Positions 33,401 to 46,500 of a DNA stretch of 64,000 nucleotides are shown here, in pieces; position 1 is the stretch's first letter; each line of letters starts with the position of its first letter. The DNA is taken from the NCBI RefSeq assembly GCF_963675165.1, contig NC_087389.1:6248621-6312620 (forward strand), given 5' to 3'. The DNA comes from Halichondria panicea (Eukaryota; Porifera; Demospongiae; Suberitida; Halichondriidae). The notes under the pieces were generated by a model. It saw only the letters and a program-made list of their open reading frames with translations. It did not search any database and was not told the DNA's origin. Position numbers and translations under genes: made by a program.

Positions 33401-36400
33401 CCAACTGAGCACACAGGACGCCACGCCCCCAGAGGATAATGAAGCCGCACCCCCAAACAATGACGAGGTCAGCGATAGTTCACAATCTATCAACTGGGAT
33501 TCAGACGTAGATGACAACTTTGATCTTACCCCTAATACGAGCCATGTGGAAATTCCAGAGGTCGCTGAAACCACACCCACAATGGGCGGAGTCCCTCGTG
33601 ATAGCAGGGAGGGTATGCTAACAGTAGATGAGGAGATTTCCGAGTCTGAATCAAATTTCAATTCTGAGGACGATGCTGTTGATTTTGGAGGCTATGTACC
33701 AAGTGAACCTGAACAAACGCCCACACGCAGTGACCTCTTGAGACGTGGCCTCTCAGACAGTGTGATGAGTAAGGCTGTGACCCTTGAACGAACGCCCGCA
33801 CGTATTGATCTCTCGGGCAGTGTAAGGAGTGAGGCTGTGAGGGCTGTGACCCCAGATAGGACTGATACTTTCATCGTTAGTCCCCTTTCTTCGAGCCAAT
33901 TTACGTCTGATTTCCTGTCACCTGATAACTCTGGTCCTGTCCGTCCAATCACGGCTGGCCGTAGACAGGAAGTGGGTGTGGTCAGTGGTGACGCCCACGA
34001 TACATTCTCATTGGACAGTGACGAGGAGGGAATTGAGCGTTTGCTGCAAGAAGTGGTTAATCTGAGCAAGCCAGCTGAAGAGACAGGTAAGCACGCAACC
34101 ACTGTGTGTACACTGCAGCTAGACTGCTCATTGGTGCATACCATAGTGTTAGTAGTGTATGCGTGACTCTAACTGCGAGCTGGCTACCATGTCAATGTCA
34201 TAAATTTGTATTGCATAAATTTAGGCTTTTATTCGAGGCCTTTACTGCATGATAATTATTGTATAGTTCCCTTTGAAATTGCAGTGTGAAAAAAATTAAT
34301 TGTGCATAATATTTTTGTAGCCTTTCAGTTGCAAAACGAATAAATATTTCTAGCAGTACGGCACGTGCAGCATGCTGGAATAATGTACTTGTATTGTCTG
34401 TCGGTAGTGTAACTAACGAACACCACTCTCTCTCTTTCTTTGCAGTTGTAGCTTCATCCACGACTGGCCCCAAACCTGACGATCTCGTCCTTGAAGGGTC
34501 CAAAAGTCAAACCACACCCACCAACGACCACCAACTGAGCGAGGCCAGCGATAGTTCCCAGTCCATCACCTGGGATTCTGATGTAGACAACAACTTTGAC
34601 CTTCCTGATCTTACCCCTAATGCAAGCCACGTGGCAATCCCAGAGGTCACTGAAACCACACCCATCCAGTCGGCTAAGACCACACCCACAATGGGCGGTG
34701 TCTCTCGTGGTAGCAGTATGGAGGGTTTACTAACAGTCGATGAGGAGATTTCCGGATCTAATTATGATGATATGGACTATGTGGAAGATGTGGTTGACTT
34801 TGGAGGCCATGTGCTGACCTCACCGCCCACACATAGTGACCTCTCGTGCAGTGTGAGGAGTGAGGGTGTGAGGGATGTGACCCCGGATAAGAACAATGTT
34901 GTTAGCCCCCTATCTAAATCTGCGGGGATGTACGACCTGAGGCAGCCCTCAGAGGAGATTGAGGTGAGGAGGGTATATACATATATACTGTACACAGTTA
35001 GCGGAAGGGCATTACTTGTGTAATTAAAATGCCTAGAGCCTTTAAAACAGAGTACACAAGCACATTCAATAATGCTTCTCCGAATAGTTGAACTATACAC
35101 ACAATTAAGTATTGTACATGTGCTACCAGGAGTTCATGCACTTTTAGTTTTATCGATAAAAAATGATATTTCGATTTTATTTGAACGTACTAAAGGTGGT
35201 CGTCCAAAGATAATGGCATAATTATACATGTACCCGCCACAGGAACATGATCCAACTAATGAGTACGATGACTCAGACTGGGAGGACCTCGATGAGGAGG
35301 CAACAGACGACGAAAGTGAAGATGACGAACCAACTTCAATCTCTGCCCTCGACTCTATGAATGGAGCTGCCCTCTATGACCCCGTACTCTCACCTCAGAG
35401 GTCAAAGGTCAACAAACAGGTACGTACATCTTCAATTACCCGTATTACTAGAATGTTTTGGGAGTATTAAACATAAGTTAATTTTTCTACTTTCAAAAAG
35501 GTTATTGATCCGCAAATATTCTAGTAATACGGTAATTAAGTTAACGTTTTAAAACGTTAATTTTATGGTGTTAGTATCACTATTATGTTTGCTTCTGTCT
35601 GCTACAGTTGGAGGAAGTAAAGAAGGAAGTTGTTGAGACCACACCCACTCCCATGGCCGATGATGATGACACACATGTTGGTGATTATGAGGAGAGTGAT
35701 GGGAACTTCGACAGTGACAGTGAGGAGGATGATCATGACAACCTGTTGCCAGCGGGTGAGTGTGTGGGTGGTGTGTGTAGTGTGTGGGGGTGTGGATGTG
35801 GGGTGTGGGGGGTTAAAGTACAGTGTGTGTATAGTTTATGATGGTCATGTTGTGTATACCATTGACTCTTGCCCCCCTCACCCACACACACCCACACACA
35901 CACACACACACGCCCACACACACAGATCCCCCATCCGTACAATCTCCGCTCAGAGACTCCTCCCACACTTTACAAGGCTCCTCATCATCGTCACTACGTA
36001 ACCTCCCACCCCTCACCATCAGCTCGCGGCTAAACCCCCCTCCACTACCCCCCCTGAAGCTGGAGGGTGCTAACGAGCAGGAACAACCACTCAGCCCCCT
36101 CAAACTTGGGCCAACTACTAACGAACAGGGACACTCCCCCAAACTCAGCGAAGTGTCAAGTTTCGAAAGCGAAATGGAAAGCGAATGGGAGAGAGAAAAG
36201 AAGGAAAAAAGGAGTCTCTCATTGTCCAATCGGCTTGACTCTGGTCTAGATACCATGACAACCACGTCTACGGATGATTCGCTCAACAAAAGAGTGCCAA
36301 GTACGAGCGTTGATTTGAAGATAGCTAAGAACAAGAGCAGCTCCGTCGACCCTTGCATCAGCTCCAGTGTGGACGACAAATCATATTCGATGATTGATTC

Positions 36401-38538
36401 CATTCCGTCTGATAAACCAATACGACCTTTGACCTCACCTCCATCTCGTACAATCGGGCGTTTGTCACCTCTAAGGCTTCATGGTGGGCGTGGCTCTTTG
36501 AGCAACACGGGGCTCAATGTCATACAAGTGCCGACCATGTGGTCAGAGAAGATGCTGATCAAGTCAGCTCCTAGTCTATCAGTGGAGAAAGAGGGGACCC
36601 CTGTGATAAGGGTCGCTAACGAGCCAGTTAGTGAAGAGGCCCCTGTCGTTACAGCTGCTAACGAGGAAGTACCTCCAGCTAACAAGCCTACAAAAGAGGA
36701 AACCCCTGTGATTACCCTCACTAACGAGGAAGCCCCTGTGATGGCCCCCACTAACGAAGAAGCCCCTGTGATTGCCCCCACTAACAAGATACCTCCTCAA
36801 CCAAGCAACGAGTCCATATCAGAAATGCTGAGTGAAGTCAGTGAAGACATGGACTATGACGATGATGACAAGAGTGTGGACTTTTCAAACACTAACATAC
36901 CACATGTTGAAGGAACGACACAGTTTCTAATAGAGCCGGCTCTTGAAGCCACACCCCCTCTGAAACCACACCCCTTAACGGAGCCGACAGCTGAGGAGGA
37001 GGTCAAATTGAAGCCCAATAAATTGACTGTTGCGACATCATTGTCTAAAACGCATACTCCCTCGAAAACAACCCCCGGGCCAAATATAGAGGTACCACAA
37101 ACTGTATCACCTGAGAAAGCCACACCCACTACAAGTAGTCCCAGGGTCGCTAAAGGTCAAAGTGCATTGGAGTTACGACCTTTATTCGAAGAATATCCAA
37201 TTGATAGCGAGGATAACAATATGTCCCTAGCAACTGGCCACACCTACCAGCCGCCCCCTGGTTACCCCCTCACAGTGTCACAGCTCCAGGCTGCCCCCGG
37301 GTACACATCCCTCATCCCAATGGAGAGAGTGGGCGGCATTGTCCCAGAGCTGTGAGTCACTAAATACACTGGCTACCTAAATTATATCGTTGCCCATATT
37401 TAATTTTATTCTAGAGGCTAGAGTTGTTTTGCTCGCTTATTTTGTGCATAAGAGCTATAAAGTTTCATTTGTGATTTGTGTGTGTGTGTGTGTTACAGAT
37501 CTATGTCTGAGTTGAGTGTTTCCGGCCTTGACAACCAGAGCTCTCAAGAGATGCTGTCCCAGTCCAGCAAGATGTCCGATGACCTTCCACTGAGGTCAGT
37601 TATAGCTACGTGTATGTATGTTTTGTGTTGCCCCCCACTCTTGTTTCTTCTTTGTGCTGTGTACTTATACAAAGTCCATACTTGAAATAATCACCGTGAA
37701 AAAAGTGTATAATGTTTTTGTGTAGAAGGTATTGCGTTTAATTTTTCAATTCTCTCTCTCTTGCAGTCACTTGTTGAGACTCAACCAATCGCTCCGATCC
37801 TCCCAAGGGGGTGTGGCCTCATTGTTAGACTCCGCCCACACCATACAGCTGGAGGAGAGCTTGAGAGGAGCCACACACGATCTGGAGCGCTCTAAGAACG
37901 AGGCACTGGCCGGTGAGAGAATGCGACATCAGTTAGAGTCACATCTGGACCACTGTCAGAAGAAGTATAACACTGCCATTAGCTCTAAGATGAACCTGGA
38001 GACTGTCAAGCTGGATCTAGAGCTACAGGTGAGTGGGCGGGTGTGATCTCCGTCCAATCAGATTGTTGCATGTATATAGTGTTTATATGTACGTACATGT
38101 GTACATGCATAGTTTGGCTTGATTACTAATCTAGAATTTATTTGCAAACCAAAATTAATGTTTAATGCTTTTTTTGCTAGGTTCGTGAGCTCAAGTACCA
38201 GTTGGACCAATCACGAGAGAGTGTTAGATCACATGATAGCATATGTACGCAGCTACGGGAGCAGCTGGATCGTATGGAGTTACGTGTATCCAAGGAGATA
38301 GAAACACGACAGAGCACTGAGCTCAAGTGTAGGGAGATGGAGTTAGCTCATCGCAGTCTCCGTATTGCCAACCAGACACTGGAGGAGGAGCTGGTGGAGA
38401 GGGAGTCACAGTTACAGGGTAAGCTTTTAGCTTACAATAGCTTATAGCTTTTATACATTGTAGCTTAACTTGTAGCTTGTACTTATTTTAGTAGCTTATA
38501 ATAGCTGTGTCAGCCTGTGTGTGTATTCCATGTACTGT

Positions 38539-38574
<36 letters not shown>

Positions 38575-41500
38575 TCCATGTACTGTACGTGTGTGTGTAT
38601 TCCATGTACTGTACGTGTGTGTGTATTCCATGTACTGTACGTGTGTGTGTGTGTGTGTATCAATTGATAGGTCAATCTTTCATAACTTGAGTACGTACAT
38701 GTAGTTTAGATCAATGACTTATGCCACCTCTTCACACTGTACACTGATCCCCCCTCCCTGTTAGGTGAGAGAGAGGCCAAGAGTCTAGTGGAGGGGTTGT
38801 ACACGGAGCAGAGTAGACTATACGAGGCCTTGAGGGAAGAGTCTCATAGAGTTGGTGACATCAAGAGTCAGCTAGCCGGGAGACTGGAGCAGACTGACAA
38901 AACCAAGCAAGGTACACCCACCCACCACATGGATAATAGACAGTCTTTATACGTATAAAAAATATTATGTGTAATTATGTAGGTTCAGTAACAGTGTGTT
39001 GATACACACATTGTAAGCCAGCTCTATTCAGCATATGTACATGTACGTACAATTGTACTCGTCTGTTTAACGAGTATTCATGGTTTACATTGTACCATAA
39101 ACAAGCTGAAGACAAATACATGTATAGCGCTTAGTAGTGACAGTGTATAATTATACAACACTGTTACTGACAGGACTGCATTCGCAATGTCAATATGATT
39201 TCTCTCTCCTCTCACAGACCTCCAGGATCAAGTGTCAGAACTAACCAAGACCACCACCCAGCTCACCTCACAGCTAACTTCAGAGAAAACACAGGCAGAT
39301 GAGGTCAAAGGTCAACTGGAGACAGCGAGGGCGGAGCTAGCTCTCAAGATAGAGGGTGTGGCACGTGCTGATGACAGCCTTGTGGAGGTGGGCGCTCAAT
39401 TTGAGGCATCCGTTAGAGAAATGAATGAGAAAGCTGATTTCCTATCGTCTGCTCTCGACAAGGAGGCAGAGCTTCGGAGCCACGCACAGGAAGAGGTGGG
39501 TGTGGTCCCATAAAATTAGCTTTGTAACTACTGATGGTCCAAATGTAACGGTTTCCGAAAGCTTAGAAGGAGCCCGTTCAGATGGTATGCTCTCAAATCC
39601 CAAATTTGGGAACGGCCAAAATTTCAATACCATGGGAGGCCAAAAAATTTGATTTTTCAACACACAAAATATGAAAGGCCTCTACAGTGTATTAATTTTA
39701 ACTTTCAGAAAATAACGTTATTGTACCCACGGAACTAAAATTATGGCCCTTATGCTATTAACGTTTATCACAGCAATTTTAGACTACAGTGCATTTGTAA
39801 CTCTGATTCACTGCCCCTCCTCTCCCACTGTGTAGGCCTCGTCCCTCAAGACCAGACTAGACTCCACACTGGCTGAGCTGAGCACTGCTCATGCACAGAG
39901 CAAGGAGAGAGAAGAAGCGCTGAGTCAGCAGATACAAGGATTCAAGCAAGAGATGATCCTCAAACAAAAAGACCTTGATATGTCAAGGTGGGTGTGTCAT
40001 TCATAGCAGTGGTGTCATGGCAACAGGTTATATTTATAGGGACGCTAATTACAATTGAAGTTTAAAACAATTTTTGCCCCTCTCCAGAAATTTGCACAGT
40101 CAGCAGTCTTCCAAGACAGAAGCCCTTGAGGCTAAACTACAAGACGCTGAAAAGGAGGTTAAAGTACAGAACACCCTCCTCTTTGAGCGAGCCAATCAGA
40201 TTGCAGCGCTGCAACGTGACGTGGATCACGGACAGTCACGAATGACATCACTCGAGGAAACCGTACAAGATCGAACAGAACGCCATTCATCACTCGAATT
40301 GCGATTAGCGGCAGCCAATGAGAAGATAGCGTCACTGCAATCAGGGGGCGTGGCACTTCGTCAACAAGTTGAGTACGCTCAGCGAAGAGTGGAGGAAAAA
40401 GAACGAAACGAAGCGCTGAGTCAGCAAAGATTCGACACTCTTTTGAGCACGCTGCGAACAGAATATGAAAAGGTAAATAATTAACGATAATAAAATTTAT
40501 TATTAAATTGCCTCAGTCAAAGGTCACCCTCGAGGAGCGCTGTAGCACCCTAATTGAGAGTGTTAGTTCACTGAGGGTGGAAGTGGTTCGTAGAGATGAG
40601 AAAATGGCCGCCATTGAGAGGGAGAAAGAAGAACTCAATAAACAGGTACACCAATAAATTAATATCCTAACTTGGTATTATCGTATATCGGGTTCGAATG
40701 CGACGAGTTTGGGCATTATTTGCAATCACAAAGCGTGTCCATGCAATCTCTCATGCTTTGCATGCAATTCGCAATAGTTAGAAGTTAGTAAAGCAATCAA
40801 AGTTGGTACAGTGTCATTCACAATCAATTAACCTCTCATTCTAAACCTGATATATACGTAGCCAAAAATATTATTATAACTTATTTTTCCCACTTCCTCC
40901 CTCAGATGTCCCGAGCCAACTTGTCGTGTGCTGATGTGCAGGAGCGACTGACCAGCACTGAGGTGTCCTACACACAGCTGGAGGCAGAAAAGAACGACTT
41001 GAAGCAGGTTGCCGAGCAACTCGAAGCCAAGGTACAGACAATCAAATCGTATGAGTGTATACCTACCGCAAACTGTTCCTTGCTCACACATAATAACATT
41101 TACAATTTATAATGATCGTACATGCATGTATCTTCAAACATTGTGTGTGTGTGTATGTGGGTGTGGGTGTGTGTGTGTGTGTGTGTACGTACATGCATGT
41201 ACACAGTTTATGGCTACCGCACACTATTCCTTGTCTAGACATTACAAACATCGGACAGTGACATGTTTTGTTAACATATTTCTTGGGAAATTATCAATCC
41301 TCCATGCATGTACAAATGTGTACGTGTTTGTACACAGCCTGCAAGTGATATCACTGTCACCCTACACTGTAACTCTATACCCTACAGATTGGCGAGGTGA
41401 CCTCTGACCTCGTTGCCAAGATGCACGAGGCGTCACTACTGGAGGAGACCGTGGGCGGGCTGCACACTACCATCACAGAGGCACACGAGACAACACGTGT

Positions 41501-43554
41501 TGCACTTGACGAAAAGCAATCAGCCTTCGAACAAAAATCTCAAATCGAGGCCCAAATCCAAGAAGCCTACAAGAAGGTGTCCAGTCTCGAAGCAGAACTG
41601 GAATCAAACATTAAACTCCAAAATAGCATGGAATCGAAAATTTCCCATCTTCAAGAAATACGCTCCACTATGCAAACTCATTTGTCCGAGACCCAGACGG
41701 AACTGAATCAGACTCAAATGGAGTTGGAATCTGTTAAGTCAGTACGTGATAAAGCACTGGCAGAGGCTGAGGAGGCACGCTATTTGTGGGAGGGAGAAGT
41801 GAGGTCAAAGTCCAAACTAGGTGTCAAACTGATGGAGATGGAGAAGGGTCAATCTGGCGCTAGCGGACTAGTGGATGCTGTGAGTGTGTGGGCGTGTGTG
41901 TGGTGTGTGCATGTATAGTGGAACACAGTTAAGTTACATGTAGCTAATTTGAGGTAACGCGTAAAAAAGGCGATTGCTATGTACAAGCTTAATTAAGTAT
42001 TTTACCCACGTTCATGTACTGCATGTACACCAGTTAGCTATAATGGTATATCTATGGTGTGATATGGTCAGGAGTGCTCAATATTCAAACCCTGTCCTCT
42101 CCTCAGGAGAAGCGTCGCACTAAGAAAGCCCTGGAGCTAAAGAAAGGGGCTGAATGGAAACTAGAGGTAGTGCAGAGAGAAGCCAACCAACTGACCTCCC
42201 AGGTGGCCACTGCACGCGCTCAACTCAAGCAGGCAAAGAAACGAACACAAGCACTAGAGCTGAACCAATCCCAGGTGAGGCTTGTGTGGCTTGTGTGACC
42301 TATGTGGCTTATGGGCTTATGAACAAACAGGCTTATGAACAAACGGGCTTATGCACAGTATAGGGTGGCTAGCTAGTAGAGGTTGATGTCCCAGGTGAGG
42401 CTTACGGGCCTATGGACTAACGAGCTTATGTATAGGGTGGCTTGTAAGATCATTGTTCGTGCTTAGTTGTTGAAGACCTGCACAATAGGACATCTTCATG
42501 TGTTGTACATGCTTGCTTTGTCTTCCTTATTATAGCGATTCACTTGACATACACATGTGCGTACATGTACCCTGTGTTTGATGTACAATAAACTGGTACA
42601 CATTCACTCAGTGTATCCCGTGTAGCATATTGTTGCATACAATGGACAATTATTGTCTCTTTTCTACAATTATACACATACAGTAAAATTTTATATATAA
42701 TCCTAATAATAGTGTTGCTCACCGTGTGCTCCATAACAGTAGAAAGAGTCATAGAACAGCAGCAGTGGTGTAAATACAGCAGGGCTGCATTGAGGGGGCG
42801 AGGGGGGTAATTCGCCCCCCCTAGGATCTGGCAGATTCATTTGTACTACTATAATTCTGATGACTTCATTTTTAATTTGCCCAATTCGCCCCCCTGATCC
42901 AAAATCCTGGATGCAGCCCTGTACAGAATGACAGTAGCACTCTAACTAATCATGCCCTAACCCTCCCACCCCCTCCCGTCTCTCTAGGTGCCAGAGCTGA
43001 GAGCTGACTATGATAGAGAGACCACCATCCTGCGCCGGGAGATGGATGGGCTGCAATCGATGGTGACCTCCACTCAGGCACATTGCCAGAGAGAGGTGGA
43101 GAAGAGACACAGAGCAGAGCAAAGCACCAGTCAAGTCAGACACGGTGAGATTAGGACCTTCCAAGCCCTTTGATACAATACCTATTATAATAATAATTAT
43201 AGGCATCACTTGTAAATGACAAAAATAAAATTTTCGATTGTTGTGAAGCTGCTAGAGGGATCGATACTTACAGTTTGTATACTACAGTACATTACACCCA
43301 CACACACACTCACCCACACACACACACACACACTCACACACACACACACTCACCCACACACACAGAGCTGGAGGAGCTAAGGACCCAGCTGACCCTCGGC
43401 AAGTCAGAGAGCCAATCAAAACGCAAAGAGTTGCTCAAATCAGAGAGCAAAAACCATCGACTAAAAGAAGAATTGAGAGCTCTACAAAATCATGTGACCA
43501 GTCAAATGGTCAGCAAAGCAGAGCTTGAGAAATATAAGAAAGTGGTGGAGGAAA

Positions 43555-43587
<33 letters not shown>

Positions 43588-46500
43588 GGTGTGTGTGTGT
43601 GGGTGTGTGTGTGGGGGTGTGTGTGTGTGGGGGTGGGTGTGGGTGTGTGTGCACATGTGTTGGTATGCAAAGGTGTTACGGGTATGGGTTGTCAGTGTGT
43701 GTTGTGTGCTTGAGGGTTCAAAATGTAGATTGTTCGTAATTTAGTGTGTGTGGTTGTGCATGTATTTAACTTTTGTTGCTCGGCTGCGTATATCTACACA
43801 CTCACAGCCTAATGATACACATTCACACGCCCACTCCACCCCCCACACAGGCCCACCGTGAGCTTAGCCATAAGCTAGAGGAGGTGAATCGTCACCTGGA
43901 GCAACAGTCACAGGCACAGGACACTCTCGTCCGACTCAGACTGAGCTCAGAGAATGATCAGAGGGACAAGCTTGACAGGTAACAACAGTGCTAGCTATAG
44001 CCAGGGTTCAAGGGTTCAGCTTTCATTTTGGTAATTTTGCTAGCTATATAAATGATACGCTTAGTAATGATATGCCCGGGATCTTCTAAGTGATGGCCAT
44101 TCTCAATCCTCAATCTCATTCCTCTTTCATGTGGTGAAGTATAGTCTTAAGAGGTGGTTATATCTGTCTAGAGGTGGAGTGTTCTAGTTTCAATTGAAGC
44201 CTTTAATTGCATAATAAAAATTATGGTCATTTCGCTAGCTACATGAATGTCCTCTCAATATTAATGCATGGGTGTGAGCCTTTGGTCAATGTTTTTCCTT
44301 TTTCTGAATATGTACTCGTCTATATTATTATTGGTCTGTTATTTTCCATTAGGATGTTTTTGTATACTTATTTTAGGTGATGTGCACGTTTCACACTCCA
44401 CATAATAAATCTGTGATTTTCCATACAGTCATCATATACAGCTAATAATTATGTCAACGTATAAGCAATCAATAATAATATGTCATCTCTGGGGGTAAAC
44501 CTTCATTCCTTGGAGACTTTGATTGAGGGTAGCTTTACCTGAATCAAAGGGTAGCTACCTTCAATTCCTATGTTCACATACGTAGCATTCTTTTCCCTCA
44601 AATACGTGATCAGGGGAAACTAAGTTATGTGTATATACATGTGTGTGTATGGTTGCAAAGGCTTTCATGTTTGTTTGTGTGCATGTTTTTATTTAGTAGT
44701 TCCCAAATAAGCACATATACAGGAATAGTTGGCTTCAGTCCTGTTTCACTGGGAAACTTGTGTTTGTAAACTGATTAGCCCCGGCTCTGGTGTAAACAGG
44801 TAGTGGCTGCACTAGGGAGCTGGGATAGTGACCACATACTAACCAACCTTGTATCCAGTTCCTGCTTTATATTGTCTCTAACCACTGTATTATGAGAACT
44901 ACATTTGTAGGCTCTGAGATCCCAGCTCTTGATATTAGTATAATTTATTATACATACATGTGTGCAGTCTGTGTTATTGTCAGTACTATTGTCGTAGTAA
45001 GCACTGTAGATGCTTTGTTGATGTACTGTCTAACTCAATGTATCCTCCACTCCCTTCATTGTGTGCAGGTCTGCTAATGAAATGCAGTTTCAGTTGGGGA
45101 AAGTCGAGTCAGACAAGCAGATAGCTGTGTCCGAGGCAGGGAGATATAAGGTGGGTGGGTTGTCATGGTGATCGTACTTGTAGTCATGATGATCGAGAGC
45201 ATGTTGGTTGAAGCCGTAATGTAGTTTACTAGACTAGCAACTTTTATTGTATAGGAAAATGCACTACAGCCATTATATTGTATTGTATGAGAAGGTTGTG
45301 GACCCACTTACACCAGTCATAGGTTAGGGTATTCATCTAGAGTCCATGTTCACACAATTAATTTATTATAGGGAAATTCATATACCTGTATGCAGTGTAC
45401 ACACACACCCACACACACACACACACACACATACACACACCACACCACGCACACCCACACACACACACACACACACACCCACACCCACACCACACCACGC
45501 ACACAGGAACTATATCAAACAGAGCTCACAAAATCAGCTAACCTCGGCTCGCTGCTTCAAAGAGCCAAGGACACCAGTGTCGACTACCAGAACAAGCTGA
45601 GGTACAATATTAGTACAAGCCTAGCTTGTGTGTATACACGTCTGCCGAGACTCTCCCGTGTGAGTACTACCTAGTGATTGTTTAGCTTAGCTGGTTTTCA
45701 TAACTGCATCTGTAAAGTTATAAATATTGTCCTTTCTAAAAGCACAACTTTCCCTTGAATGGTAATATGAGACATTGAAAGCATTGGCCCTCACATATTG
45801 TGAATAGCAAAAGCATTGTTTGTTTTGATAATAATATATTTAAATTATCCCGTTGTTTGTGTTTCCCATATCCCAGTGATAATTATAGTAAGTGTGTGTG
45901 TGTGTTCAACAATTTCTGTCTGTTGCATTCAATTCTTGGAATGTAGTTTACTAACTTCCGTGTATACCAGCTGTAGCCGTTTGTTGTTCAACTACTGCAT
46001 GCCGTGTGTACATGTACATGGACAGCCCGGGAGCTAAGCGCACGTGTGTGTATGTGTGTGTGTGTGGGTGTGTGCGTGTGTGTGGGTGTGTGCGTGTGTG
46101 TGGGTGTGTGCGCGCGCGTGTGTGTGTGATAATGATGCTTTGTGGGCACACAATGAAGTGATGTCTTGGAAACCAATACAAACAAAACACCATAGTGAGG
46201 GTTTCCTTTCATCGAGTCATTACAGCCAACACAACCTGTAGCTAGCTAGTCTAGAGTACTACATGCAGCCATTACATCTCTAGAGTATAATTATACAGTC
46301 ATTCAGTTTATGGCTTGCTTAGTTCAATGAAGCAGTGTACATGAAACCAATCATTGTGAATGCCAATAATTATAATTGTAATGTACATTGTACACAACAC
46401 AACACAACACAACAATGTACTGAAGTACGTGATAATTATGTTAAATTACAACTCTTGTTTTGTTTCCTTATACACTGCCTTTAGTATGCAGTTTATGGCT

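Noticed and set aside
37353-37355. TGA ending the exon 14 frame of the ANKRD26-like gene
   Set aside because: It is part of the donor CT|GTGAGT; the next exon joins in phase and the model continues to a consistent stop at 48116.
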